Assembly: GCA_000697335.1 (NCBI GenBank)
Contig: JNEM01003883.1
Coordinates: 1 to 14,260 of the forward strand
DNA length: 14,260 nt
Direction of reading: 5' to 3'
DNA from: Conidiobolus incongruus B7586
Lineage: Eukaryota; Entomophthoromycota; Entomophthoromycetes; Entomophthorales; Conidiobolaceae
Part shown: positions 1 to 11,584 of the stretch, piece by piece
Layout: each line of letters opens with the position of its first letter
Numbering within the stretch: position 1 is the first letter of the stretch
Notes under the pieces: model-generated
Told to the model about the DNA's origin: nothing
The model's input: only the letters and a program-made list of their open reading frames with translations
Database searches by the model: none
Made by a program: the position numbers and the translations under genes

Positions 1-3000
1 TTAATTAAGTTTTATTTTTTATATATATTCATGTTATGAATTTTTAAAAATTAGTTTTTTAATAAGAAAAATTATATATCAGTATATTTATATATATCTT
101 AAAACTATATATTTTCCTATTTATAATATATTTTTTCTGAAACTAATAATATAATTAAAAAATTAAAAGTTAAAAATTCTCCTATTTTTTTTGATTTTAA
201 AAAAAATAATACATATTATGTCAAAACTCAAAATATTTAAAAAACCCTTGATATTAAATTTCCATAATATAATATATAAATATATAATACCAGTTTTAAT
301 CTATTTAATTTTATAACTATTTATAGATTAGATTTTTAATTATTTTTAACTTATTTTCAATAAATAAGTATTTATAAAAAATGGAATTTTTAAAAATATT
401 AAAAAAAATTTTTTTTATTAAAGATAATTATTTTGAAATTATAATTTATCATATGTTATCATAATATTTTAATCTGCTATTATTAATAAATAATTTATAT
501 TTTGAAATATATTAAAATGATACTTAAATCAATATTTTCTTTGATATAGATGATATGAAACTCTCAAAAAGTTAAAATTCAATCAAATCCTAAAACAATT
601 CTTCATAAGATCGTTATATTTATATCACAAAAAAATTCTTCTTAATATTGTTGTAGAGTTTATAATATAATAAATATATTTTCAATATTATTCAATAAGA
701 TAATTAGAAATTAACTAAATTTCAATGGATTGAGTTATATATATTACAAAAACCCTTAATTCTTTATTGATTGATATTATATTTACGGTCATTATTAATA
801 TTATTACCTTATATAATGGAATAATATCAATATAAAGAATATAGAGTTGATTTAGCAATCCTTTTGCTCATTTAAAATGTTGAAATTCTGTGTAAATTCA
901 ATAGGTTTGATAATTTGAAAAGCTGAAGAAAACGATGAGTGAAATAAACTTTAAAATTGCCATTTAACTGAAATAGATTATGTTATTTTTTGAAAACTGC
1001 AGAGATATAATATATTTAAATAAAACTTTTTCCAGATAGATGAGTTGATCGTGTTAGCAAAGTAAATATCGGTAAACCGAAAGTAAATTTCATTTCATTT
1101 TAAAGGTTCTTGGAAGCCGCTTATTCTATTATGAGATTTGATAATAAAAATATTAGTAAAACATTTATATATATATCCTTCTACTAATATTGTATAATAT
1201 ATATAGAAATTGATTAAAGATGCTTTAATCTATACTCCAACTATATACCTTTAAATATCAATAATAATAACTTTTTTATTTCAATTATGCTTTAACATAA
1301 TCTCTTTTGATTTCAGAATTTTTGAAATATTAATTTAAAATAGTTAATCAAGAGTAAAATTACATTACTATATAAATTTTTATTTAATATAATTTATCAT
1401 TGGATCTTCATAAGTGATAATTTATTATACTTTATATTACTTTTAATTTAAAAAAAGAAAAAATTCTTAAATTAATACTATATAATTTATTAAGAACATT
1501 TTAAGAATAAAAAATATGCAATCAAAGAATTAACCATTAATTTATGACTGAATTTTGATTAATTTAATATCTCTGGATAAGAAAATATAACTAATATCTT
1601 GATAGGTGTTTTATTAATATTTCCTCATTCAAGCTTAATTTATCTGCAAAATTATTTAAATTTATTTCTGAAATTAATGAATTGATAAAAAATGCTAAAA
1701 ATTTTTTATTTAATTCAATTATATCTATGATTAATTGAGTTAAAAATCTAAAGCAAAATATTTTTGATAGTGTTAAAAGTCTAGTTTTTGAATATCTTAG
1801 AGTATTTTATGTTGTATAAAATCTATTTATTGGATTGTTAATTTTTGTCTAGAATTTATACTAAAATCTGATTTTATGATGTTTTATTTTATTCTTATTT
1901 TATTTACATATTTATTATTTTCCCTTTTTAAATTTTAAGTTTTTTAATTTTTATTGACTATTAATAATTCCATAAAATTAAAGACTATCTCTTTTGAATA
2001 GTGTTTATTTTAATAATCATTATAATTGATCATTACTTAAATATAAAATGAAGTGATTGTATTACATAATTTGATTTTCTTAAATTTATTACCTAAACCT
2101 AAGACATCCTTTGTTTCTCTAAGCTCTATTATCATAATTATTATGTCCATATTAAATTAAGCATTTACATATTTTATTTATTTTATTAATTAAGTTTTTC
2201 AAATATTGAATTGACAATCATATTTATATATAAGAATAAATAATTTGCTTATTATACATTTATAAATTATTGGACAATTTATTTTTTTGGATTCATAGTT
2301 GTTAACATAATTTAAAATATTATAAGAGAGTAATATAACTTATATACAGACTTCGATTTTTCCTATAATTATTATATATGTAAGTATATCAAAAAATTAT
2401 AGAAATGAAAGCAATTTTATGAAGGTATTTATCTGAATATAGGTTATGATAATAGCATCCTTTTAAATTGTGTTAATATATTGATAAGCTATATTCATAA
2501 TGATAGGGTTTGATAGGTAAAAATAGTTATATTAAGCATATAATAAATCTTTGTAAAATAGCTAAAGGCATTAAAAAATTACAGCGATAATTAGAATATA
2601 TAGGTATAATACTTGAATTATTGGATTAAATGACAAATAAAAATTAACTAATATTATATATTGGTATATTATAAGCTTAGTCTGTGGCAGAGATAGTATT
2701 AATAGTAATCAAATTAAATGATATATTTGGATAATGAACTAAAATGATATAGCTAATAAATAGCTAATTATATCTATTACTAATATATTTGGCAAATTTG
2801 TGAATAATAAATATATATGATATTAGTTTTGTTCTTGTTATTATATTTATTATAAGTCATAAATATTAACAATTATAGTAATAGATTTCATAAGAAATAA
2901 ATGAAATGTAAATTATGTAATAAAAATAAATTATTATGTAACAATAAGTATTCTATTATATATCTAATTAATAAAAGATTAAACATTTTATTAAGTTAAT

Positions 3001-4140
3001 AGCACTATATAATAAATCTAATATAAAAAATAAAATTATAATTAATTTAAATATATAAAGACATTATACTAATCTTTTCCCATAAGTTATCAAAATTAGC
3101 TTTATATTTAATTCACTCTTAGGTTAGTTTTGTTATTATATAAACAAAATAAATAGAATATAATTTTGTAAATGATATTCAATAAAGATTAAGATGAACT
3201 ATTTTTAATCAATAAACCAAATCTAATAATTTAAAAAGTTGTGATAAAAAAGTATTGGAATTATTTAATTTATTTTGATATATTGCAATTCAAAGATTAA
3301 TTTTTTTAAATAAACTCACCAGTTTTACTACTCAAAAAACAAATTTTCAGAATTCAAATTCATATTTGTTTACAAAGAAATAACAAAATATTTTAATTAC
3401 AATAATATGAGCAAAATATTTGCTGTAATTAAATCAACATCAAAAAAGCCTAGTAATTAATACTACAAATATTCTGATTAAAGATAATAATATAAATTGA
3501 TGCTTTAATGATCATATGATCGAATTCATATAAATATATGATTAGTTATTATATTTAATTATCAACATTCATAAATCATGTGTTTGATATAAACACCATA
3601 TATCTTAATTTTGCAAATTATAAACATCAATACATATATAATTTCATACACTTCAAACTTTTCAAATATAAATACAGCATTTCTTGCCCAATGATCGTAT
3701 TGTTATAAAAAACAATATTTTTAGATAATAAAATTATAGATTATTAATAGTTCGATAGATCATTTATTTCTCATTTGATTTATTTTATTATTTCAATCAA
3801 AAATAATATGTGTAATTTAATACTATTTCATTCTATTATTACCTTGCACTTTGTAATGTTTTTTATTAAAATTAGTTATTTACAAATATTATTATTTAAT
3901 ATTTAATGAAATTTGATTGAAAAATTACGAATTGTTACTATTGATAATAGAGAGTGATACTTATCACTTCATTAACACCCAACTTTAATGGCTTAGTGTT
4001 TAATATTAAAAAGATAATATGTGTATATAATAATATCTATGATAAAATGTTTTAGAAAATGCTAGAAATATCAAATAAATTGAGAAATAATTAATAATAA
4101 ACGTTGAGGTAACTAATGAATCAAGAATGATGAAATGGAG
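1..4140. other. Gene-poor A+T-rich DNA
   Basis: No supported gene. Mostly short A/T runs and TATATA-type simple sequence. Two slightly more complex patches stand out: about 840-1185, where a plus-strand frame near 1040-1185 gives KVNIGKPKVNFISF, then RFLEAAYSIMRFDNKN, separated by one TAA; and about 2400-2830. Neither has a start codon, conserved motif or match I can name. Confidence 0.6.
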
Positions 4141-4440
4141 TCCGTTAGATTTTTTTTTTTGGTTTGTGCTTTATTGTTACATTATTAAGAAATAGGATAC
4201 AGTTTGTGTAGTAGGTATTAAAGATGCACCACCTGAAAAGCTGTTATAATATCTAAAAACTGATCTCGGATACTTATTAATGAGTGTATATAACATTAAT
4301 TATTCTTTGTATTAGGACGTAGAACGAATTAAAATTCAAAAAAAATATTTTACATATATACTCGAGTCCATTCACTTCGATTCAGTAAAGACCTCGCAAA
4401 TACTCTAGAAAGCAAACTAACCTAAACATCAATATAGAAT
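4141..4440 (-). other. More complex intergenic block with AATAAA and A-run
   Basis: Less A+T-biased than its surroundings. On the minus strand AATAAA (4170-4175) is followed nine bases later by eleven A (4150-4160), the layout of a polyadenylated 3' end copied into DNA. No long frame is open upstream of it on that strand (a short one at about 4400-4345 is closed by TAA). It may be a retroposed transcript end, the tail of a lost gene, or chance. Confidence 0.25.
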
Positions 4441-4526
4441 AGTAGTAATAAAAAAATGATAAAGATAAAAATGAAATACCAAAGACAACTATATTATTTA
4501 TCTTTATAAAAATGAATATTAAGCTA

Positions 4527-4532
4527 TTTATT
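4527..4532 (-). terminator. Polyadenylation signal of H4 copy 1
   Basis: AATAAA on the minus strand, 98 bases after the stop codon, with the same TGTA upstream element as in copy 2. It lies 12 bases inside the outer edge of the perfect repeat, so both transcripts should share the whole 3' UTR. Confidence 0.6.
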
Positions 4533-4629
4533 GTACAGCAAGATAAAAATCAGGATTGTATGAGTTATATATAACGGTTATAAACCAAGTTCGGAAAAAG
4601 GACAATAGAAGAAATACAAGTAAAGGCGT

Positions 4630-4998
<369 letters not shown>

Positions 4999-5005
4999 TT
5001 AAATA
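4999..5005 (-). promoter_or_regulatory. TATA-like element of H4 copy 1
   Basis: TATTTAA on the minus strand, 58-64 bases before the ATG and identical in context to the element at 7044-7050. It lies near the inner edge of the perfect repeat. Confidence 0.4.
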
Positions 5006-5013
5006 ATTAAAAT

Positions 5014-5270
5014 GAAGGTTGAAAAATGATTGAAATTTCAATTAAATTCAATTTTTGCTTTGGTTTTTTAAAATTTAATTACAATCAATTAATTTAAAAT
5101 TGGTAATTTTCTTAATTTGGCAACTATATTAGATAATCGCATGAATTAAAATCCAATTTCAATTTTTCTAATTTGGTAATAGATTTATCCAATCACTACG
5201 CGATTGTAATTGTCTATTCTGCTCCAATCATTTAGAAATTTGATTTTAATTCAAAGTTTCAACGCGTGAT
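5014..5270 (-). promoter_or_regulatory. H4 copy 1 upstream control region
   Basis: Read toward the gene on the minus strand, it holds ACGCGT (5262-5267, 321-326 bases before the ATG), TAAATGATTGGA (5223-5234), a second ATTGG box, i.e. inverted CCAAT (5189-5193), ATTACCAAATTAGA (5167-5180) and GTTGCCAAATT (5114-5124). The same order and near-equal spacing occur upstream of copy 2, although the intervening bases have diverged. ACGCGT is the core of the MluI cell-cycle box bound by MBF in yeasts, and CCAAT boxes are bound by the HAP/NF-Y complex. Binding here is inference. An extra ACGCG half-site lies at 5198-5202. Confidence 0.7.
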
Positions 5271-6777
5271 GATTTGATAATTCATTAATAATACCATTTT
5301 GTATTTAATTTAATATATCTTATATTTTTCGCTGTTCCTTTATTATTTAGTAGATCCTATATACAGTAGTCATTTTTGATAATGTATTGTTTATCTTAAA
5401 CCAAACCAAAATGCATAAAATATATCTTTTTCAACACCATCACAATCTGTTTATGTCCCATTATTTCATAAAGTGTTTTATTTTTTTAATATTATTTGTA
5501 TTAATTTATTATTATTTATTAATCAACTATATATGACCCTATATTATAACTCTAGTTTTAACCTTTTATATTACTTATAGTTTAATTCAATTTTCTTTTT
5601 TTAATATTTTGATTTTTATATAATAAAATTCAATATAATTTTTAATTTTAATTTTTATATTTGATTTATAATATTAAATAATTCACAATTTTAAGACAAT
5701 ATAATATTTTTATTTTATATTATTTCATTAAATTAATGAATGGTTAGTAAATTATATTAATATATAAAAATTAAAATATAGCTATTTAACAGTTGACAAT
5801 GAAATATATAAAATTTTAATTATTACTGTATTATATTTGTTTTTGGATTCTATAAATATTTATTATTAAATTTTGAAAATTAAAATTTTCAGTAAAATAT
5901 CACTATATATGGTAAACTATTTCATGATATTACACAATAATGGAAATAATCTATCCATTAAAAATTTGAAATATCTAAAATTGGTATTTCAAATAATTTA
6001 TTTTTTTTGTGATTGAAAAAATCAATTTGTTGCGAATCGACTTGTATATAAATTGAAAGTGAAATACAAAATAACTAGTTTTAAAATAGTGATATATTAA
6101 TGTTGTTATTATCAATTTTATACAAATTGAAATTTAATATTTAAATATACAGTTTAGTATTATATCATTTATTTATTAGGGTTAATTTTTCATATTGAAT
6201 TATAGAGTTAAATCCAAATAAAAATTAATATAATAATATATTAGATACATATATAAAGATATATGATAAAATTTAAACAGATTTGTATTAATATTTTGTA
6301 TTACAAATATAATACAAATATAAAAAATTAATATTCAAAAGTTAATTTGATACTTAATTTCGAAAGATTGAGGCAATAAATTTGATAATCTAATAATCTT
6401 AGCAGAAGATTATTAAATTAAATTAAATAATATATATTTAAAAAATAATTTAAATATCATTAAATAATTTGCTTTGATAAAAGTAATAAATATATATCAA
6501 TGAATATATAAGATATATGGAGAGTTTATGAAATTGACATGAATAAAATATTGAGATAATCATTGCAATTTTTGAAAGGATAATACTTGTGTGAAATAGT
6601 TTTCTTTGATCCTGAATTAAAAATTATCTTTTGATGCAATTGATGTGTTTGAAAATAGGTTTTTTAAGAAAAAAATAGTTGCTATATATGGAAACTAAGT
6701 TGGCTAAAATCACGAATTGAAAATCTTCTCCAAATCATTTTGGATTAAAAATTCAAAATCTAAAGATTAGCCAATTA
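5271..6777. other. Central H4 spacer, A+T-rich
   Basis: No gene or RNA is supported between the two H4 control regions. The left part (about 5330-6530) is very A+T-rich simple sequence. The stretch 6540-6777, nearer copy 2, is more complex and includes CACGAA (6711-6716), close to the yeast SCB core CACGAAA, but no counterpart was found on the copy 1 side. Confidence 0.6.
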
Positions 6778-7035
6778 ATACGCGTAATTATAATTGAAAA
6801 CAAATTATATCCTTAAATGATTGGATAAAGTATGATTATTGAACACCAAATGATTGGATGATTCGATTACCAAATTAGAGAAATTGAAATATAATTTAAT
6901 CGATTAATTGGATTAAGTGAGTTACCAAATTTGGAAAGTTCACATTGTGAAATCAATCATCTGTTTTTACTTTTTTATATGATTAAAACTAGAAATAAAT
7001 TAATTCAAAATTCAAACACTTTTAATGTAACTTCA
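6778..7035 (+). promoter_or_regulatory. H4 copy 2 upstream control region
   Basis: Contains ACGCGT (6780-6785, 323-328 bases before the ATG), TAAATGATTGGA (6814-6825), a second ATTGG box (6853-6857, within a second AAATGATTGGAT), ATTACCAAATTAGA (6866-6879) and GTTACCAAATT (6921-6931). Each has a counterpart at nearly the same distance before copy 1, which argues for retained function in otherwise divergent sequence. The CCAAAT-type motifs have no factor I can name with confidence. Confidence 0.7.
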
Positions 7036-7043
7036 ATTTTAAT

Positions 7044-7050
7044 TATTTAA
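7044..7050 (+). promoter_or_regulatory. TATA-like element of H4 copy 2
   Basis: TATTTAA about 58-64 bases before the ATG, followed by C-rich pyrimidine blocks that stand out in A+T-rich DNA. The mirrored element of copy 1 is at 4999-5005. The assignment is positional inference; A+T-rich heptamers are common here. Confidence 0.4.
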
Positions 7051-7419
<369 letters not shown>

Positions 7420-7516
7420 ACGCCTTTACTTGTATTTCTTCTATTGTCCTTTTTCCGAACTTGGTTTATAACCGTTATATATAACTCATACAATCCTGAT
7501 TTTTATCTTGCTGTAC

Positions 7517-7522
7517 AATAAA
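7517..7522 (+). terminator. Polyadenylation signal of H4 copy 2
   Basis: AATAAA 98 bases after the stop codon, preceded by TGTA (7513-7516), a UGUA-type upstream element. No animal-type histone stem-loop is visible between the stop and this site, so the mRNA is probably polyadenylated, as in fungi generally. Confidence 0.6.
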
Positions 7523-7659
7523 TAGCTTAATATTGATTATTAAAAGTATACATCATTTGCTCTCATACTTTTTCATTGTTCGTTTCTTCTTTTTATTATC
7601 CTTTAAAGTACTTCCCGTCAGATTTGCTACATGTGATCAAAATTAAATGTTATATTACA

Positions 7660-7962
7660 TCCTTTAGATTTTGGAGGTAAGTGAAAATATTAATTACTGT
7701 TAAGCTTTGTAATATATTAGATACTTGTACAATTTAATTTCTCCAATAAGCTAAATCATCTAACCAAGTCAAGATATATGAATTACTATTAAATCAATTC
7801 CATATGAAACTGTTGAAGGTATCTTTTCACCAGTATGCCCTCATATTTTATTTTCTATCGTATTATTTATCTTCCGTATTTCATATAAAAGTTATGTTTA
7901 CAACCTTAATGAAATCAAATGGACCTCATTTCAACTCTTTATAATCAGCTGAGTTTCTTAGC
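7660..7962 (-). pseudogene. Possible coding relic, unidentified
   Basis: One minus-strand frame reads like protein over about 100 codons with several in-frame stops (TAA and TGA). Its best part includes SYILTWLDDLAYWRN followed, after one stop, by IVQVSNILQSLTVINIFTYL. No start, conserved motif or family was recognised. It lies downstream of H4 copy 2 and converges with it. In A+T-rich DNA such frames can arise by chance, so this is tentative. Confidence 0.25.
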
Positions 7963-8690
7963 TTTTAATATTAACTTGCTTTATTTTGATAACTTTTATA
8001 CCTTTGATTTTAACCTTTATTAGTTTTATGATTATTAATAGCATTATTTTTTGCTCATAAAATAAAAATTATGATCTTTAAATATATTACTTATTTCATC
8101 TTTATTTTTATATGACTATATAATTTTTTCAAGCGAAATAATTTTAATTTTGTTTTAAAATATCTGAATATTTTATATTTAATATAATTTATTTTAAATA
8201 AAATTGATATAAAATATAATTCTTTTAAAATTTATAATATATATTTTTGAGTTTAATATCTAGAATAATAATTAAATATATATTAAAAATTTTCAATAAT
8301 ATAATACTCTTTTATTAATTATTTTTTCACTTATATAAATTTATAAATATTTTTAATTATAAAAATTTTTATCTAGTTATAATTTCAAAAATTAATCATA
8401 AAATATAATTTATTGATATCTTTTGTAAATATTAATTTTTTTAATTTTAGTAAAATAATTTACTAACCTTTTAGAAAAAAATTCGAAACTTGTTATATCA
8501 TATGATTTAAAGGTATAGTTATTTAAATTAAATATATAATAATATATACTAAGGTTTTATTATTTTTGATATAGTTAAAGTAATTTTCTATGAATCATAA
8601 TATATTAGAATATTAATAGAAAGATAAGTTTAAACAATTTCAATTAAAAATTAATCATAAGAAAAGATTGGATAGTGATAAATTAAGGTA
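7963..8690. other. A+T-rich spacer before tRNA-Phe
   Basis: Low-complexity A+T-rich DNA with no open frame, RNA fold or repeat that I can support. Confidence 0.6.
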
Positions 8691-8692
8691 TT

Positions 8693-8698
8693 AAAAAA
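8693..8698 (-). terminator. Pol III terminator of tRNA-Phe
   Basis: Run of six T on the minus strand, about 30 bases past the tRNA 3' end and the first T-run of four or more after it. Confidence 0.6.
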
Positions 8699-8727
8699 TA
8701 TGTAATATTCGAAATCCCAGAACGTAA

Positions 8728-8750
8728 TGCCGCCACCGTGGATTGAACAC

Positions 8751-8793
<43 letters not shown>

Positions 8794-8800
8794 AAGCAGC
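8728..8800 (-). tRNA. tRNA-Phe (anticodon GAA)
   Basis: The minus strand folds as a tRNA: acceptor GCTGCTT, D-stem GCTC/GAGC with loop AGTTGGGA, anticodon stem TCAGA/TCTGA with loop CTGAAGA (anticodon GAA), variable AGGTC, T-arm CCGTG/CACGG with loop TTCAATC, then TGGCGGC and discriminator A. Box A (TAGCTCAGTTGG) and box B (GTTCAATCC) are present. There is no intron, unlike the budding-yeast gene. The acceptor stem is imperfect: two G-U pairs and a U-U opposition at 7-66. A six-T pol III terminator lies about 30 bases downstream (8693-8698). Probably functional; the weak acceptor stem leaves some doubt. Confidence 0.93.
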
Positions 8801-9640
8801 ATTAAAGTTGAAAACAAAATTATACTGAAGTTTATTGATATTTTATTGATTGATTAAATCTAACCTTTAATTCATACATGCTCCTTATTACATTTTATTT
8901 TCCTTCAATACTTTTCTTAAATCTTCATATTCTTTTTCTTAATTTATTAATATGTTTTTTATATTATTGTTTTCAACAGTTTTTCCTCTCTATTTACATT
9001 ATTTCTTAAATTTATTAATTTCATTTAAAATCAAATCCTGATTTTTAAAATTTCCAGCATCAATAATAGAATTTTTATATAAACAAATCAGGAAATTATT
9101 TACAATATCATGAATTTATATAAAATATCAACTTTCACTATTTTTATAATCAATATTATTAATATTGTACTTAAATTTATTAATATATATTTTTCTTTTT
9201 ATTAATATTTTCTGTGGTTCACTGTTAGAGTAAATAAGAAAGCTCGGATTGAATATATATTATTTTAATCTCATATAAGATTGTTATATATCTAATTTCA
9301 AACTAAATATTATATGAAAGCTAATTTTAAAATTATGGATGAATTAATACTATATATTGATCAGTTTTTACCATTAGTATACATATGTATTTATTAATTA
9401 AACTGGTGCGTTTTTTGAATATTTTATCATAATTGAAACATATGAACATATTAATTTTAGATGATAATTGAGGTTTATAAAGTATTAGGTGAAATATAGA
9501 ATAAATATTAATAACAGAACTAAAAATTAATATATAGCATTATTGCCATTCAATTGAAATATTTTCAAATTTTATTAAAGGAATAGAAATTAATTAAGAT
9601 TTATCTTATGATAAATCCTGAATATTTTATCACTATATCA
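8801..9640. other. Spacer between tRNA-Phe and the F-box relics
   Basis: No gene supported. A lysine- and glutamate-rich minus-strand reading near 8880-9060 looks protein-like only if TAA is read through, so it is at best a very old relic. Confidence 0.5.
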
Positions 9641-10515
9641 AATATTCAAGTAAACTGGAAATATACAATTGAATTCGGGTTCAGTATCCGATTGTGATCT
9701 GGTATCAATATATAAAGTTTTCAAGTGGGATACTTGTTCAATAAATAAATTTTTTAGATGCTTGTTGGTTTCATCAATTAAAATGTATAATTCGTCCCAG
9801 GTAAATGACTTTTAAACTCTGTAATTAGTCGCTGGAAATTGTATTAAAGATTTCAAAATGAATTATTCTAATATTAGGTAATAAGAGTACAAAATAGGCG
9901 TCAAATAATATTCCATTGGAATGTGCTACCTCGCACAAGTGAAGTGTGACTACATTGTGAAACAAATGTTGGATCACTTGATAATTTTATTTTTAGCTTG
10001 CGACTGAATCTTGCAAAGCATAACTCTTTAAGAATTAAAAGAGGAGCTAGGCTCATTAGATTGTGATCATTTCAGAATATAATTATGCTTCGATCGGTCC
10101 GTTGGCAGAATGATCACTAGTAGAGAGCTAAATATTGTCATTGGGTAGTGTATTTGGTAGGTGTGTAACTAGTCGAGAATTGTTGCTATATGAATCGCGT
10201 TCAGTATATAAGAATAATTCAAGGGATTTCAATGCTTTTATCTCTGCATAGTATTTTAATATAACAAAAAAAATCGAGAATTGTTTTTTGCATCTAGTTC
10301 TGAGTTTTAACTCAGTGAGGCCTTTAATAATGTTACGAAATCTAATGAATATATTATAGTTTTAAGCTATTCAAAGTGGTCAGTTTTTCTAACAAATGAA
10401 TGATTTGTTCCTAGCACTCATTATTATAATCGTCATAAAAATATAGATTGAAGAAGTTTGTATAATTGATGAGTTTCCAAGCTGATAGTACATTGATTAA
10501 AAAATCTACAAGGAG
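9641..10515 (-). pseudogene. Broken F-box-family gene, copy A (lacks recognisable F-box)
   Basis: Paralogue of copy B on the same strand, in the same order. Frame pieces: 10515-10357 (VDFLINVLSAWKL, matching LSKVLSSCKII of B; one TAG at 10411-10413); about 10256-10131 (EIKALKSLELFLYTER, matching KALKN and VIGFNIL of B); 10068-9904 (55 codons open, MSLAPLLILKELCFARFS, matching MCLTPLLSLKELLFSRLS of B); and 9811-9641 (57 codons open, WDELYILIDETNKHLKNLF, then LKTLYIDTRSQSD). Compared with B it has about six extra residues after CFARFS. DNA similarity is also visible, for example 10024-10060 against 11944-11980. No F-box was found upstream (10520-11584), so the N-terminus is lost or too decayed. 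Role as for copy B if it was ever active. Confidence 0.5.
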
Positions 10516-11584
10516 TCATGATATACTCCAAATAATTTTTTTAATATTAGGGTTTTAAAGTCGTTTCTTTTATCACGTCATGATTTGAATTATTAATACT
10601 CATCAATTTTATTAAAGGCGCAGGTTTGTCAAATAAACCAATATTTTCTCTTCATTTGATTTATTGTATATAATAATATTAATTAATTGATTGGCATCAT
10701 TGTCTATTGATTAATGTGAATGATTGTAAAAAATATTAATATGTATATAACGGAATTTTTACAATAATTTTCTTTGATAAATTGGCCTAAGTCATAAGTA
10801 TTTAACTATCAATCAAACTCAATATATTAATTGAATAAGTTATTTCAAATACTAAAGAGGTCTGGAAATGATGGCAAATACAAAAAATACTATGATAGAT
10901 AAATAATTGTATGTAACATTGAATCGAGTTTTCATACTTGTGGTATAAATCAAAGTACTATAACTTTTATTTTATTATACATTAAAATTATGGGCATTGG
11001 ACTAATTAGTCTATAAAATTAATAAAATTTTTAGGAATCTATCTGAATTATATTATTATCTTAATAATCATGAAATATAGCAAATGATGTAAAAATTGCA
11101 AATATATTTATATACTAGTATAATTTAAAACCCAATCAAGAATATGATTCATAATAATTCGATTTGAAACATTCAATATTTCTTATAGTATTTATAGATC
11201 ATATATTGCTTTAATTTTATATAATAAAATCTTCAAAAAAGTATTTACTTTGTTTATTATAGCTCATATCCAATTCTTAGTTTTAACGGCTGAGAAATAA
11301 TTTTATTTCAAATGGCTTTAATAATATCAACTATCAGCATTCTTTTATTAAAAACAAAAAATTCATAAAATATAACGCTAATAAAAATAATTTACATGGA
11401 TTTATCAGATATTAAATCAATTAAAATATTAGTAAGAGCAATTGTAATATATAGATCATAATCAGAGATATTTTGAGTGAAAAGAATATAGTTTTGATAT
11501 AAATAATTATAATGGAAATATGTAATATGATCTGCTAAGTTTTATTCAATTGAATTATATTTAAAATTCTAAAATCAAAAGTTA
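10516..11584. other. Region between the two F-box relics
   Basis: By the layout of copy B, the lost N-terminal F-box part of copy A should lie here on the minus strand. I could not find the ISKNW-type motif or an equivalent. The rest is A+T-rich with no other feature. Confidence 0.5.

Noticed and set aside
2400-2850. Plus-strand isoleucine/leucine-rich coding remnant
   Set aside because: Many TAA stops, no motif, and composition expected from random A+T-rich sequence; kept only as a more complex patch in the region note.
7420-7540. Animal-type histone 3' stem-loop
   Set aside because: No 6-bp stem with a 4-base loop follows the stop; instead there is AATAAA, as for polyadenylated fungal histone mRNAs.
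8880-9060. Coiled-coil-like protein on the minus strand
   Set aside because: Plausible only if several TAA and TAG codons are read as amino acids; under the standard code it is full of stops, and lysine/asparagine-rich text is expected from A-rich DNA.
10516-11584. Missing F-box of copy A
   Set aside because: Searched by eye for an ISKNW-like or LYSV-like stretch on the minus strand; nothing convincing was seen.
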